Shown here piece after piece: positions 9,088-18,107 of a DNA stretch of 64,000 nucleotides. Origin of the DNA: Sphingomonas citricola (lineage in GTDB: Bacteria > Pseudomonadota > Alphaproteobacteria > Sphingomonadales > Sphingomonadaceae); assembly GCF_019429535.1 (NCBI RefSeq), contig NZ_JAHXZM010000003.1, forward strand, positions 248,001 through 312,000, in the 5' to 3' direction. Within the stretch, counting starts at the first letter, position 1. The number at the start of each line of letters is the position of its first letter. The notes below the pieces were generated by a model. It was given only the letters and a program-made list of their open reading frames with translations, made no database searches and was not told the DNA's origin. Position numbers and translations under genes: made by a program.

Positions 9088-9321
9088 ATGCTGATCGTAC
9101 TTGATGTTTTGGTCTTCGGCGGCGCAACGGCGAGTGCCCTCTATGCGCTTGTCTCGACGGTCATTCCGAATGCCGGCAAGATTATGGACGCACTCGCCGG
9201 ACGCCCGCAGCATCGTTTCGAACCGCTCGCCACGCTTGTGCGCGCCGAGAACCGGATCGCGGTCAGGCGCTGGTCATCGGCATCGGCTCGCCCAACGTGG
9301 CAGCAGCGCGAAGCCGCTTGA
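9088..9321 (+). CDS. Hypothetical small membrane protein (77 aa)
   Basis: Not recognised. The ATG at 9088 follows an excellent ribosome-binding site (AAGGGAGG, 7 nt upstream). One hydrophobic segment at about residues 2-26 ([20 protein letters not shown]) is followed by a basic, polar tail. Its last 59 bp overlap the end of pssA tail-to-tail. Upstream lie a LexA-box match and an EcfG-like promoter, so it may be a stress-induced membrane peptide. The strong ribosome-binding site and upstream signals are the main support; codon evidence is limited by its size. Confidence 0.5.
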   Translation: MLIVLDVLVFGGATASALYALVSTVIPNAGKIMDALAGRPQHRFEPLATLVRAENRIAVRRWSSASARPTWQQREAA

Positions 9322-10060
9322 CGCGCGCGTAGCTCGCGATGCTGAATGGCAGTGCGAGCAGGTAGCCGACACACAGCAGCGATACGGTTTCCCACGGTGC
9401 CGACACGGCGGCTGCCCCGATTACCACGACAATCGCGATCGCCTCGAACCGGACTTTGCGCCGCAACCGCAGCGATGACCACGAGAACGTCGCGACGCTC
9501 GACACCATCAGGATCGCGATGAACGCCGTCCACGGCGCCACCAGGTATGGTGAGCGAAATACCGCCTGATCGGTCGCGAACCACAGGAACATCGGCAACA
9601 GCGACAGGCCCGCGCCCGCCGGCGCGGGCGCGCCGGTCAGGAACCCCGCCGATTTGTGCGGTTGATCGTCGGCATCGATCGCCGCGTTGAACCGGGCGAG
9701 TCGCAGCGCGCAGAACACGGCGAGCATGAGCGCAGCGGTCCAGCCGAAGCGCGGCAAGGTCGATAGCGACCAAAGATACAGAATCAGCGCGGGCGACACG
9801 CCGAATGAGATCGCGTCGCTGAGCGAATCGAGTTCGGCGCCGAACCGGCTCTCGCCGCGCAGCATCCGCGCGACGCGTCCGTCCAGCCCGTCGAGCACGC
9901 CGGCGAGCAGCACCATCGCCACCGCCATCGCCCAGTTCTGCTGGATCGCGAAGCGGATGCCCGACAGACCAGAGCAGAGCGCCAGTGCGGTCACCGCATT
10001 CGGCGCGACCGCGCGCAGCGGGAGCCCGCGCGGGCGACGAAGCGGACGAGCAGCGCGCAT
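9263..10060 (-). CDS. pssA: CDP-diacylglycerol-serine O-phosphatidyltransferase
   Basis: PssA makes phosphatidylserine from CDP-diacylglycerol and serine in the inner membrane. The CDP-alcohol phosphotransferase signature DG-x2-AR-x8-G-x3-D-x3-D is visible as [10 protein letters not shown]...GAELDSLSD. About eight hydrophobic helices are present. The start is the ATG at 10060, two bases after the psd stop; the longer upstream frame is Arg-rich and lies inside psd. The 265-aa product and the psd-pssA order are normal for alphaproteobacteria. Its product is the substrate of Psd. Confidence 0.93.
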   Translation of the reverse strand: MRAARPLRRPRGLPLRAVAPNAVTALALCSGLSGIRFAIQQNWAMAVAMVLLAGVLDGLDGRVARMLRGESRFGAELDSLSDAISFGVSPALILYLWSLSTLPRFGWTAALMLAVFCALRLARFNAAIDADDQPHKSAGFLTGAPAPAGAGLSLLPMFLWFATDQAVFRSPYLVAPWTAFIAILMVSSVATFSWSSLRLRRKVRFEAIAIVVVIGAAAVSAPWETVSLLCVGYLLALPFSIASYARVKRLRAAATLGEPMPMTSA

Positions 10061-10062
10061 CG

Positions 10063-10785
10063 TTACTGCGCGACCCCGGTCACGCTGGCGCCACCGAACC
10101 GGCCGAGCACCGTCTCGCCAGCGATCGCGCGCTGGCCGAGCGCGACCTGCGGGACGCATCCCTCGGGCAGGAACACGTCGACGCGGCTACCGAAGCGGAT
10201 CAGGCCGACGCGCTGGCCTACCGCGACGATGTCGCCGACCTTGACGAACCCGACGATCCGCCGCGCGACCAGGCCCGCGATCTGCGTGAAGCCGATCCGG
10301 CGGCCGTCGTGTCCCTCGACGACGAAATGCTGCCGCTCGTTCTCCTCCGACGCCTTGTCGAGATCGGCGTTCAGGAACTTGCCCGAGATATAGACCACCT
10401 GCCGCACGATCCCCGCGATCGGCGTCCGGTTGATGTGGACGTCGAACACCGACATGAACACCGACACGCGGACCATCGGCTCGGCGCCCAGTTCGCCGAC
10501 CAACTCGCGCGGCACCGGCACGCGCTCGATCATCGTGATAAGCCCATCGGCGGGCGACACGACGAGGTCGTCGCCGATCGGGGTTGTGCGCACGGGGTCG
10601 CGAAAGAACGCCGCTACCCACAGCGTCACGCCCAGCAGCGGCCAGAACAGCACCTTGGTGACGATCGTCGCGAGCAGGGTGATGCCGAACGCGATGGCGG
10701 TGAATTTCTGCCCCTCGGGGTGGACGGCGGGAAAGCGCCACTTGACCGTGGACGTGCCCACCGGGGGCTTCTGCAATGATGACAT
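10063..10785 (-). CDS. psd: Phosphatidylserine decarboxylase (short, PSD-A-type proenzyme)
   Basis: Pyruvoyl enzyme converting phosphatidylserine to phosphatidylethanolamine. [10 protein letters not shown] near the C terminus holds the Gly-Ser autocleavage site that creates the pyruvoyl group. VSPADG and [14 protein letters not shown] are family motifs. The start is the ATG at 10785, giving 240 aa; in-frame sequence further upstream does not match the family. Two hydrophobic segments near residues 30-65 anchor it in the membrane. pssA follows immediately. Confidence 0.93.
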   Translation of the reverse strand: MSSLQKPPVGTSTVKWRFPAVHPEGQKFTAIAFGITLLATIVTKVLFWPLLGVTLWVAAFFRDPVRTTPIGDDLVVSPADGLITMIERVPVPRELVGELGAEPMVRVSVFMSVFDVHINRTPIAGIVRQVVYISGKFLNADLDKASEENERQHFVVEGHDGRRIGFTQIAGLVARRIVGFVKVGDIVAVGQRVGLIRFGSRVDVFLPEGCVPQVALGQRAIAGETVLGRFGGASVTGVAQ

Positions 10786-10940
10786 GCGGGTGGGTCTATC
10801 GTCGGTGAACCGCGCTGACAACGCGCCGTGTCGTGGCGCGTGCTTTTCGTGTCACCGTGCGGCTGCGGGCGGCACGCGCTTGATCCCTGCCCCCGCCCTT
10901 TCTATGCGCTGGCGCAACCCCTCCCACAGGAAGAGAGAAT

Positions 10941-12161
10941 ATGGCCAAGATCAAGGTGAAGACGCCCGTCGTGGAGATCGACGGCGACGAGATGACGCGG
11001 ATTATCTGGGAGTGGATCCGCGAGCGCCTGATCAAGCCGTATCTCGACATCGAGCTCGATTATTACGACCTCGGCATCGAGCACCGCGACGCAACCGACG
11101 ATCAGGTGACGATCGACAGCGCGAAGGCGACGCAGAAGTACGGCGTCGCGGTAAAGTGCGCGACGATCACCCCCGACGAGGCGCGCGTCGAGGAATTCGG
11201 CCTCAAGAAGATGTGGCGATCGCCCAACGGCACGATCCGCAACATCCTGGGCGGCGTGATCTTCCGCGAGCCGATCGTGATCAAGAACGTCCCCCGCCTG
11301 ATCCCGGGCTGGACCCACCCGATCGTCGTTGGCCGTCACGCGTTCGGCGACCAGTACAAGGCGACCGACTTCGTCGTACCCGGTGCGGGCAAGCTGACGA
11401 TGAAGTGGGAAGGCACGGACGGCCAGGTGATCGAGCGCGAAGTGTTCGACTTCCCGGAAGGCGGCGTCGCGATGGGGATGTACAACCTCGACCAGTCGAT
11501 CCGCGACTTCGCGCGCGCCAGCATGAACTATTCGCTGGGTCGCGGCTGGCCGCTGTATCTCTCGACCAAGAACACGATCCTGAAGGCCTATGACGGCCGC
11601 TTCAAGGACCTGTTCGCCGAGATCTTCGAGGCAGAATTCAAGGACCAGTTCGCCGCCCGCGGCATCGTCTACGAGCACCGCCTGATCGACGACATGGTTG
11701 CCTCGGCGCTCAAGTGGAATGGCGAGTTCGTGTGGGCGTGCAAGAACTACGACGGCGACGTCCAGTCGGATCAGGTCGCGCAGGGGTTCGGCTCGCTCGG
11801 CCTGATGACCTCGGTGCTGATGACCCCCGACGGCAAGACGATCGAGGCCGAGGCCGCGCACGGGACCGTCACGCGCCACTACCGCCAGCACCAGCAGGGC
11901 AAGGCGACCTCGACCAACCCGATCGCGTCGATCTTCGCTTGGACCGGCGGCCTCAAGTATCGCGGCCAGTTTGACGGCACCCCCGATGTCACCCGCTTCG
12001 CCGAGACGTTGGAGCAGGTCTGCATCGAGACGGTTGAGAACGGCGACATGACGAAGGATCTCGCGATCCTGATCGGCCCCGACCAGAAGTGGATGACTAC
12101 CGAGCAGTTCTTCGAGGCCGTGCGCCAGAACCTCGAGAACAAGATGGCGACCTGGGCCTGA
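10941..12161 (+). CDS. icd: NADP-dependent isocitrate dehydrogenase (eukaryotic-type)
   Basis: Oxidative decarboxylation of isocitrate to 2-oxoglutarate in the TCA cycle. The 406-aa protein starts [19 protein letters not shown] and contains [14 protein letters not shown], and [13 protein letters not shown], which place it with the dimeric type II (mitochondrial/cytosolic IDH1/2-like) NADP enzymes rather than E. coli Icd. A good ribosome-binding site (AGGAAGAGAG) precedes the ATG. It is monocistronic, divergent from psd and followed by a hairpin. Confidence 0.96.
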   Translation: MAKIKVKTPVVEIDGDEMTRIIWEWIRERLIKPYLDIELDYYDLGIEHRDATDDQVTIDSAKATQKYGVAVKCATITPDEARVEEFGLKKMWRSPNGTIRNILGGVIFREPIVIKNVPRLIPGWTHPIVVGRHAFGDQYKATDFVVPGAGKLTMKWEGTDGQVIEREVFDFPEGGVAMGMYNLDQSIRDFARASMNYSLGRGWPLYLSTKNTILKAYDGRFKDLFAEIFEAEFKDQFAARGIVYEHRLIDDMVASALKWNGEFVWACKNYDGDVQSDQVAQGFGSLGLMTSVLMTPDGKTIEAEAAHGTVTRHYRQHQQGKATSTNPIASIFAWTGGLKYRGQFDGTPDVTRFAETLEQVCIETVENGDMTKDLAILIGPDQKWMTTEQFFEAVRQNLENKMATWA

Positions 12162-12168
12162 TCCGGTC

Positions 12169-12195
12169 GAGGCGGGCTGGATGACAGTCCGCCTC
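12169..12195. terminator. Hairpin between convergent icd and the gene at 12200
   Basis: An 11-bp stem with one G-T wobble (12169-12179 with 12185-12195) and a 5-nt loop lies 7 bp past the icd stop and 5 bp from the end of the minus-strand gene. There is no clear T tract; it may serve both directions. Confidence 0.5.
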
Positions 12196-12199
12196 TCCA

Positions 12200-12640
12200 T
12201 CATCGTCGTGATCGCGCGATTGCTGCGGCGCGGAGATATTGAACGTAGATCGCGCATGCGATCAGATGGATTACAATAGGTAGTCGGGTCGGATCCCGGA
12301 AGTTCACAAGCGCGAACGCCGACCAGATGAAGAAGATCGACGCTGCTAGCGCGACGATCGTTAGTATAGCGCCGATCACGGTTCCTGCTCGCATATCCGT
12401 CAAAGGCGTGCCACCGCGATAGCTGATGAGGTAACAGGCAACGAACAGCAGCCAAGCGCCACCCCAGACCGGTAACGTGACGATGCTCGCGGCAAGGAGC
12501 ATCGCCGGACCATCCGGGCTAGTACCGCCTTCGGCATAGTACAGAGTCCCGTGATAATTGATGAGCGGTATCACGACCAATGCGAAGGCCAGGCCGATCA
12601 GCCATAGCGACCACGCGCGACGAGGCGTTTGTATTGGCAT
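12200..12640 (-). CDS. Hypothetical four-helix membrane protein
   Basis: Not recognised. The product of about 146 aa has four hydrophobic stretches: SLWLIGLAFALVVIPL, AMLLAASIVTLPVWG plus ALLFV-like residues, AGTVIGAILTIVALAASIFF and a weaker C-terminal one. The chosen ATG at 12640 follows an AGGGGA element; an earlier ATG at 12703 is possible. Base composition is somewhat lower in GC than neighbouring genes, which may indicate relaxed or recent sequence. It lies tail-to-tail with icd and head-to-head with the antiporter at 12732. Confidence 0.6.
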   Translation of the reverse strand: MPIQTPRRAWSLWLIGLAFALVVIPLINYHGTLYYAEGGTSPDGPAMLLAASIVTLPVWGGAWLLFVACYLISYRGGTPLTDMRAGTVIGAILTIVALAASIFFIWSAFALVNFRDPTRLPIVIHLIACAIYVQYLRAAAIARSRR

Positions 12641-12731
12641 GCGCGCACAAGTCCCCTGAATGTGGGCGACGCTAACGAAGTGATTGCGTTTGTCGCCTGA
12701 CATCCCCGCCCACATCCGCCAAGGTGCCTAG

Positions 12732-14516
12732 ATGGCGATTGGACTGGAAAACGAAGGCTTCTCGGACGCGCTCGTCGTGTTGGGCGCGGCGGGGCTCGTC
12801 ATTCCGGCGTTCGCGCGGTTCCGCATCAGTCCGGTGATTGGCTTCATCCTCGTCGGCGCGTTGGTCGGACCGGCGGGCCTCGGCTCGCTGACGAAGGCGT
12901 TCCCATGGCTATACTACGTCACCATCTCGGACCCCGACGCGATCGAGCCGTTCGCCGAGTTCGGGATCGTACTGCTGCTGTTCTCGATCGGGCTGGAGCT
13001 GTCGTTCCGGCGTCTGTGGTCGATGCGGCAGCTCGTATTCGGTACCGGTGCGGCGCAATTGCTCGGATCGGCGGCGCTGATCGCGACCGCGCTCCATCTG
13101 CTCGGACAGCCGTGGGCGGGCGCGGCGGGGCTCGGGCTCGCTTTGTCGCTGTCGTCCACCGCGCTCGTCCTGCCGCTCGTCGGCACGACCAGCCCCGTTG
13201 GACGCGGCGCGTTCGCGATGCTGTTGTTCGAAGATCTGGCGCTCGTACCGATCATCTTTGCTTTGGGCGCAATGGCGCCGAGCGCGGGTGACGGCGGCTG
13301 GGGCGAAATTGGCGGCGTGGCGCTACGCGGCGGGCTGACCGTGGTCGCGATCTACGGCGGCGGTCGTTTCGTCCTGCCGCGGTTGTTCGCGCAGGCCGCG
13401 CGGACCAAGAGCCCCGAACTGTTCCTCGCCGCCTCGCTGTTGGTCGTCATCGTCGCCAGCGTCGCGACCACCGCCGCGGGGCTGTCGCCGATCGTCGGCG
13501 CGCTGCTCGCCGGCCTGCTGATTGCGGAAACCGAATATCACAGCGAGGTCGAGGTCATCACCAAGCCGTTCCAGGGGCTTGCTCTCGGCGTGTTCCTGAT
13601 CACGGTCGGCATGAGCGTCGACCTGCGGCTGATCCTCGCCAATTGGCCGTCGCTGCTGCTCGCGGTCCTCGGCGTCGTGCTGACCAAGGCTGTCGTGACC
13701 GCGCTGCTGCTCCGCATCGCCAACGCGCGCCGCGGCGTCGCGGCGGAGACGGGCCTGCTTATGGGCAGCCCGTCCGAGACGACGCTGATCGTGCTCGCAA
13801 CGGCGGCCCAGGCGCGGCTTATTTTGCCCTCCACCGCGACCTTCTGGCAGACGGTGACCGCGATCGGGCTGACGATCACGCCGTTGCTCGCACTTCTGGG
13901 CCGTGCGATTTCGCGACGGATCGAACGGCGCGCGCCAGTCGAGGACATCCCCGCCCCCGACGACGGCCGCACGATCATCATCGGGTTCGGACGCGTCGGC
14001 GAACTCGTTGCCGACATGCTGTCGCGTCATGACCGACCGTATCTGGCAATCGAGGCCGATATCGACGCCGTCACCCGCGCGCGCGCCGACGGGCACAGCG
14101 TCGTCTTCGGCGACATCGTCCGCCGCGAACTGGTCGACCGGCTGGACCTCGCCCGCGCGCGCGCGTTGATCCTGACGATGGACGATCCGGTGCTGACCGT
14201 GCGCCTGACGCGGCAGGTGCGCGCGCAGTTCGCCGACCTGCCCATCATCGCGCGCGCGCGTGATCCGGGTCACGCCGCCGAGCTGTACCGCGCCGGCGTC
14301 ACCGAGGCGGTGCCCGAGACGCTGGAGAGTTCGCTGCAATTGTCGGAGGCGGTGCTGGTCGAACTGGGCGCGCCGATGGGTCCGGTTATCGCTTCAATTC
14401 ACGAGAAGCGCGACGAGCTGCGCAACGACATTCGCGCCGAGGCGCAGATGTCACGCGAACCGCGCATCCGCCGTATCCGCAGCCGTGCCGAGATCGATGC
14501 CATGAATGCGGGCTGA
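12732..14516 (+). CDS. CPA2 monovalent cation:proton antiporter with TrkA-N domain (KefB/KefC-like)
   Basis: Inner-membrane K+/H+ or Na+/H+ antiporter. The first roughly 390 residues form the Na+/H+ exchanger membrane domain, with GFILVGALVGPAGLG and the LSSTALVLPL segment. A cytoplasmic RCK/TrkA-N domain follows with the Rossmann motif GFGRVGELVADML and a paired acidic residue for NAD(H). Length 594 aa is normal for Kef proteins. No KefF/KefG ancillary flavoprotein lies next to it. A second paralogue occurs at 49180-50967. Confidence 0.9.
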   Translation: MAIGLENEGFSDALVVLGAAGLVIPAFARFRISPVIGFILVGALVGPAGLGSLTKAFPWLYYVTISDPDAIEPFAEFGIVLLLFSIGLELSFRRLWSMRQLVFGTGAAQLLGSAALIATALHLLGQPWAGAAGLGLALSLSSTALVLPLVGTTSPVGRGAFAMLLFEDLALVPIIFALGAMAPSAGDGGWGEIGGVALRGGLTVVAIYGGGRFVLPRLFAQAARTKSPELFLAASLLVVIVASVATTAAGLSPIVGALLAGLLIAETEYHSEVEVITKPFQGLALGVFLITVGMSVDLRLILANWPSLLLAVLGVVLTKAVVTALLLRIANARRGVAAETGLLMGSPSETTLIVLATAAQARLILPSTATFWQTVTAIGLTITPLLALLGRAISRRIERRAPVEDIPAPDDGRTIIIGFGRVGELVADMLSRHDRPYLAIEADIDAVTRARADGHSVVFGDIVRRELVDRLDLARARALILTMDDPVLTVRLTRQVRAQFADLPIIARARDPGHAAELYRAGVTEAVPETLESSLQLSEAVLVELGAPMGPVIASIHEKRDELRNDIRAEAQMSREPRIRRIRSRAEIDAMNAG

Positions 14517-14595
14517 TCACGCGAACGGATCGACCACGCATCCTACCCGACCCATGTCACGTTTATGCCCGAAACCATCCCTAGGTGCGTACCGA

Positions 14596-15747
14596 ATGAG
14601 GCCATCCGACCTGCGCGTCGCATTGTTCAGCGGCAACTACAATTACGTCCGCGACGGCGCGAACCAGGCGCAGAACCTGCTGGTGGGCTATCTGCTGGCG
14701 CAAGGGGTCAAGGTGCGCGTCTATTCGCCGACCTCACCTGAGCCCGCGTTCGCGCCGCGCGGCGACCTGGTCGACGTGCCCGCGATCCCCTTTCCGGGTC
14801 GCGGCGAGTACAAGCTCGCGCGCTCGCTGCCCGCGGCACCCCGGCGCGATCTCGAGGCGTTCGCGCCCAACATCGTCCACGTGTCGGCGCCCGAATTCCT
14901 CGGCCACGCCGCGGTCACTTGGGCACGCGCGCATGACGTGCCCGTCGTCGCGTCGGTTCACACCCGGTTCGAGACCTATTTCGATTATTATCGCCTCGGC
15001 TTCATCCAGCCCGCGATCCGCTGGATCCTGAAGCGGTTCTACAATCGCGCCGATCGCGTCCTCGTGCCGACCCCGTCGATGGGCGAGATCATCCGCTCGC
15101 TCGGCGTCGAAACGCCGGTGTCGCTCTGGCCACGCGGGGTCAATCACCAGCGCTTCTCGCCCGACCGGCGCAGCCTCGAATGGCGCCGATCGCTCGGCAT
15201 CGCCGACGATGAGGTCGCGATCGGCTTTCTCGGGCGGCTCGTACTCGAAAAAGGGCTAGGCGTCTTCGCCGACGTGATCGCGGCGTTGCGCGAACGCGGC
15301 GTCCGCCACCGCGTCATCGTCGTCGGCGAGGGCCCCGCGCGCGACTGGTTCGCGGGCCGCGCGCCCGAGGCCGCGTTCGCTGGCTTCCAGAGCGGCGACG
15401 ACCTCGGCCGCGCGGTTGCGTCTATGGATGTGCTCTTCAACCCCAGCGTCACCGAAACCTGGGGTCAGGTGACGTCGGAGGCGATGGCCGCTGGCGTCCC
15501 CGTTGTCGCCGCGCGCGCAACCGGCGCGGTCGATCTGGTCGAGGACGGCGTCACGGGCTTCCTCGTCACGCCGCAGCAGGTCGAAGGTTACGCCGACGCG
15601 ATCGCGCAATTGATCAACGACCCTGCCTTGCGCCGACGCGCGGGCGCGGCGAGCCACGCGCGCGCCGCGGGCTTCCAGTGGGAAGCCGCCAACGGCCAGG
15701 TACTCGATGCGTACCTCGACGTCATGCGCGCGCGCGCCTCGTCCTAA
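14596..15747 (+). CDS. Glycosyltransferase family 4 protein
   Basis: GT-B fold retaining glycosyltransferase, probably using a sugar nucleotide to glycosylate a lipid or envelope acceptor. The N-terminal acceptor domain begins with FSGNYNYVRDGANQ. The donor domain has FLGRLVLEKG and the E-x7-E motif in SVTETWGQVTSEAMAAGVPV. The chosen start (ATG at 14596) begins the conserved part; 30 additional in-frame residues upstream look non-coding. The 383-aa protein resembles SqdX/PimB-like enzymes, but its substrate cannot be read from the sequence. Sphingomonads use GT4 enzymes for glycosphingolipids, so that is one possibility. It overlaps the convergent DUF2218 gene by 4 bp. Confidence 0.85.
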   Translation: MRPSDLRVALFSGNYNYVRDGANQAQNLLVGYLLAQGVKVRVYSPTSPEPAFAPRGDLVDVPAIPFPGRGEYKLARSLPAAPRRDLEAFAPNIVHVSAPEFLGHAAVTWARAHDVPVVASVHTRFETYFDYYRLGFIQPAIRWILKRFYNRADRVLVPTPSMGEIIRSLGVETPVSLWPRGVNHQRFSPDRRSLEWRRSLGIADDEVAIGFLGRLVLEKGLGVFADVIAALRERGVRHRVIVVGEGPARDWFAGRAPEAAFAGFQSGDDLGRAVASMDVLFNPSVTETWGQVTSEAMAAGVPVVAARATGAVDLVEDGVTGFLVTPQQVEGYADAIAQLINDPALRRRAGAASHARAAGFQWEAANGQVLDAYLDVMRARASS

Positions 15748-16046
15748 CCTTCCCGCTCCTGCCAATCGAAGGTCAGCGGCGCTTCGCGAAACGCGAAGCG
15801 GTCGAGATGGCTCGAAACTACTTCGCGCATGCGCGCCGCGTCCTCGTGCGCGGGCACGCGCAGCAGCAGGTCGAGCGTCTCGTCGCCCGCGCGCATCTCG
15901 AGCCGGCTTTCATTGCGAAAGGTGATGACGCCCTCCTCCTCGGAAAAGGTGACCACCATCTTGTGGCTCCAGTGTTTGGCGAGCTGCTGGAGATAGCGGC
16001 TCGCCGAATGGGTCGGCACACGCGCGACCGATAGAGTGTCCGTCAT
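15744..16046 (-). CDS. DUF2218 domain protein
   Basis: A 100-aa soluble protein of the DUF2218 family: ARVPTHSASRYLQQLAKHW at the start, then a segment resembling NESRLEMRAGDETLDLLL, and a C-terminal REVVSSHLDRFAFRE. In other bacteria DUF2218 proteins are found beside, or fused to, siderophore-interacting ferric reductases. Here it is the second gene of a two-gene operon: its ATG overlaps the stop of the PadR gene by one base (TGATG). No reductase is nearby. Its biochemical role is unknown. Confidence 0.85.
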   Translation of the reverse strand: MTDTLSVARVPTHSASRYLQQLAKHWSHKMVVTFSEEEGVITFRNESRLEMRAGDETLDLLLRVPAHEDAARMREVVSSHLDRFAFREAPLTFDWQEREG

Positions 16047-16660
16047 CAATCAAGCCTTTCCACTTTCTGCGCCAGCTCGTCGATCATCGCCGCGATCTCG
16101 TGCAACCGCTCCTGCGACGCGTCGCCCGCGCCGAGGCTGTGACCGAGCGCTACCTTCAGATTGCCCATCGCGCGAAGGATAGGCGCGGCGTCGACGCGCT
16201 CGCGGTGCTCACCCAGCCCGCGAAGTCGCGCCATCAATGCCGCGACCTCTTCGGCGCGCTCGGCGAGATGGGTTCGCCCGTCGTCGGTGACGGCGAAGCG
16301 TTTCTTCGCGCCGTCGGACTGTTGCTCGGCGATCAGGTTCATGTCGTCGAGCAGCGTCAGCGTCGGATAGACCACGCCGGGGCTCGGCGCATACGCACCC
16401 GCCGTCAGCGCCTCAATCTCACGAATCAGGTCATAGCCGTGGCGCGCGCGTTCCGCGATCAGGTGCAGCAATACCAGCCGCAACTCGCTGCCGTCGAACA
16501 CCCGCTGGCGTCGCCCGCCACGCCGATGCTCGCCCCCGCCGAACCAGTCGCCGCCGAACGGGCCGCCGCGTCCGCCGTGCGGCCCCTGCATCCCAAATCC
16601 CACCATACGGTCGGCGAGATGCGCTTCCCAGTGCGCGTGATGATGTGAATGATGTCTCAC
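16046..16660 (-). CDS. PadR-family transcriptional regulator, YqjI-like, with His-rich N terminus
   Basis: The first residues (RHHSHHHAHWEAH) are His-rich, followed by a Gly-rich stretch to about residue 50. A winged-helix PadR domain follows (ELRLVLLHLIAERARHGYDL, then SPGVVYPTLTLLDDM), then a C-terminal dimerisation helix. This architecture matches E. coli YqjI, a nickel-responsive repressor of the ferric reductase gene yqjH. Start is GTG at 16660, with AAGGAG 6 nt upstream; 204 aa. Two identical palindromic elements lie directly upstream (16679-16727), so autoregulation is likely. It is co-transcribed with DUF2218. Nickel or iron sensing is inferred from the architecture. Confidence 0.88.
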   Translation of the reverse strand: MRHHSHHHAHWEAHLADRMVGFGMQGPHGGRGGPFGGDWFGGGEHRRGGRRQRVFDGSELRLVLLHLIAERARHGYDLIREIEALTAGAYAPSPGVVYPTLTLLDDMNLIAEQQSDGAKKRFAVTDDGRTHLAERAEEVAALMARLRGLGEHRERVDAAPILRAMGNLKVALGHSLGAGDASQERLHEIAAMIDELAQKVERLD

Positions 16661-16678
16661 GTTAATCTCCTTCAGGCC

Positions 16679-16727
16679 TCAAGATATATCTTCAACTCAT
16701 AATTACAAGAGCTTTCAAGATATATCT
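16679..16727. promoter_or_regulatory. Duplicated palindromic operator for the PadR regulator
   Basis: The 13-mer TCAAGATATATCT occurs twice, at 16679-16691 and 16715-16727. Each contains the perfect palindrome AGATATATCT, and centres are 36 bp apart. The AT-rich pair stands out from the GC-rich surroundings and fills the space between the PadR start and the divergent rarA gene. Confidence 0.75.
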
Positions 16728-16781
16728 CTTAGCCGTTGCCGGCGGGCATGACGCATCTGCGATCGGCGGCTAGAAGGATGC

Positions 16782-18107
16782 ATGGCCGATCTCTTCGCCG
16801 GACTCGAACCCGACACCAATGCGCCCTCTCCGCCGCCCGACGCGCCGCTCGCCGATCGCCTGCGCCCGCGCACGCTGAGCGAGGTCGTCGGACAGGAGCA
16901 TCTGACCGGCCCGGACGGGGCGATCGGTCGCATGGTCGCGGCGGGTCGCCTGTCGTCGATGATCCTGTGGGGGCCACCGGGCACGGGCAAGACGACGATC
17001 GCGCGACTGCTCGCCGCCGCGGTCGGCCTGCGCTTCACACCGATCTCGGCGGTCTTCTCAGGGGTCGCCGACCTGAAAAAGGTCTTCGCCGAGGCCCGCG
17101 ATCACGCGCGTCTCGGCAAGCGCACGCTACTGTTCGTGGACGAGATCCACCGTTTCAACCGCGCGCAGCAGGACGGTTTCCTGCCCTATGTTGAGGACGG
17201 CACGGTGACGCTGGTCGGCGCAACGACCGAGAACCCTTCGTTCGAATTGAATGCCGCACTGCTCAGTCGCGCGCAGGTGCTGATCCTCCACCGCCTCGGC
17301 TCCGCGGCACTCGAACAATTGATCGCGCGCGCGGAGGCCGAGGTCGGCCGCGCGCTTCCGCTCGATCCGCCCGCGCGCGACGCACTGATCGCGAGCGCCG
17401 ACGGTGATGGGCGCTTCCTGCTCAACCAGGTCGAGACGCTGTTCTCGGTCGCGCTCGATGCCCCGCTCGACCCTGCCGGCCTGTCAAGCTTTCTCCAGCG
17501 CCGCGTCGCGGTCTACGACAAGGACCGGGAGGGGCATTACAACCTAATCAGCGCGCTCCACAAATCGATCCGCGGCTCCGACCCGAACGCCGCGCTCTAT
17601 TATCTCGCGCGGATGCTCACCGCGGGCGAAGAGCCGCTCTATCTACTGCGCCGACTGACCCGCGCCGCGGTCGAGGATGTCGGTCTTGCCGATCCACAGG
17701 CATTGCAGCAATGCCTCCTCGCCAAGGAAGCCTACGACTTTCTCGGTAGTCCCGAAGGCGAACTCGCGATCGCGCAGGCATGTGTCTATCTCGCCACCGC
17801 GCCCAAATCGAACGCAGTCTACGCCGCGCAGAAAGCGGCGTGGCGCAGCGCGCGCGAGACGGGCTCGCTGATGCCGCCCGCCAACATCCTGAACGCGCCT
17901 ACCAAGCTGATGCGCGACATCGGTTACGGCAAAGGCTACGCCTACGATCACGACGCCGCCGACGCCTTCTCCGGCGCGAACTACTGGCCGGACGAGCTTG
18001 GCCCGCAGCAATTTTACTCGCCGACCGAGCGCGGATTCGAGAAGCGGATTGCCGAGCGGCTGGCGTGGTGGGATGAACGACGCCATGCCAATCAGCCTCG
18101 CGACTAG
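16782..18107 (+). CDS. rarA: Replication-associated recombination protein A (AAA+ ATPase)
   Basis: RarA/MgsA/WRNIP1-family clamp-loader-like ATPase acting at stalled replication forks. Walker A is GPPGTGKT (residues 64-71) and Walker B is FVDEIHRFN; QEHLTG and ATTENPSFE (sensor 1) are family motifs. The C-terminal MgsA domain continues to residue 441, the usual length. It is divergent from the PadR operon, with the twin operator in between, and overlaps the following serine hydrolase by 35 bp. Confidence 0.95.
   Translation: MADLFAGLEPDTNAPSPPPDAPLADRLRPRTLSEVVGQEHLTGPDGAIGRMVAAGRLSSMILWGPPGTGKTTIARLLAAAVGLRFTPISAVFSGVADLKKVFAEARDHARLGKRTLLFVDEIHRFNRAQQDGFLPYVEDGTVTLVGATTENPSFELNAALLSRAQVLILHRLGSAALEQLIARAEAEVGRALPLDPPARDALIASADGDGRFLLNQVETLFSVALDAPLDPAGLSSFLQRRVAVYDKDREGHYNLISALHKSIRGSDPNAALYYLARMLTAGEEPLYLLRRLTRAAVEDVGLADPQALQQCLLAKEAYDFLGSPEGELAIAQACVYLATAPKSNAVYAAQKAAWRSARETGSLMPPANILNAPTKLMRDIGYGKGYAYDHDAADAFSGANYWPDELGPQQFYSPTERGFEKRIAERLAWWDERRHANQPRD

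Noticed and set aside
10902..12455. 517-codon open frame on the minus strand opposite icd
   Set aside because: Complement of isocitrate dehydrogenase; no recognisable motifs and no ribosome-binding site.
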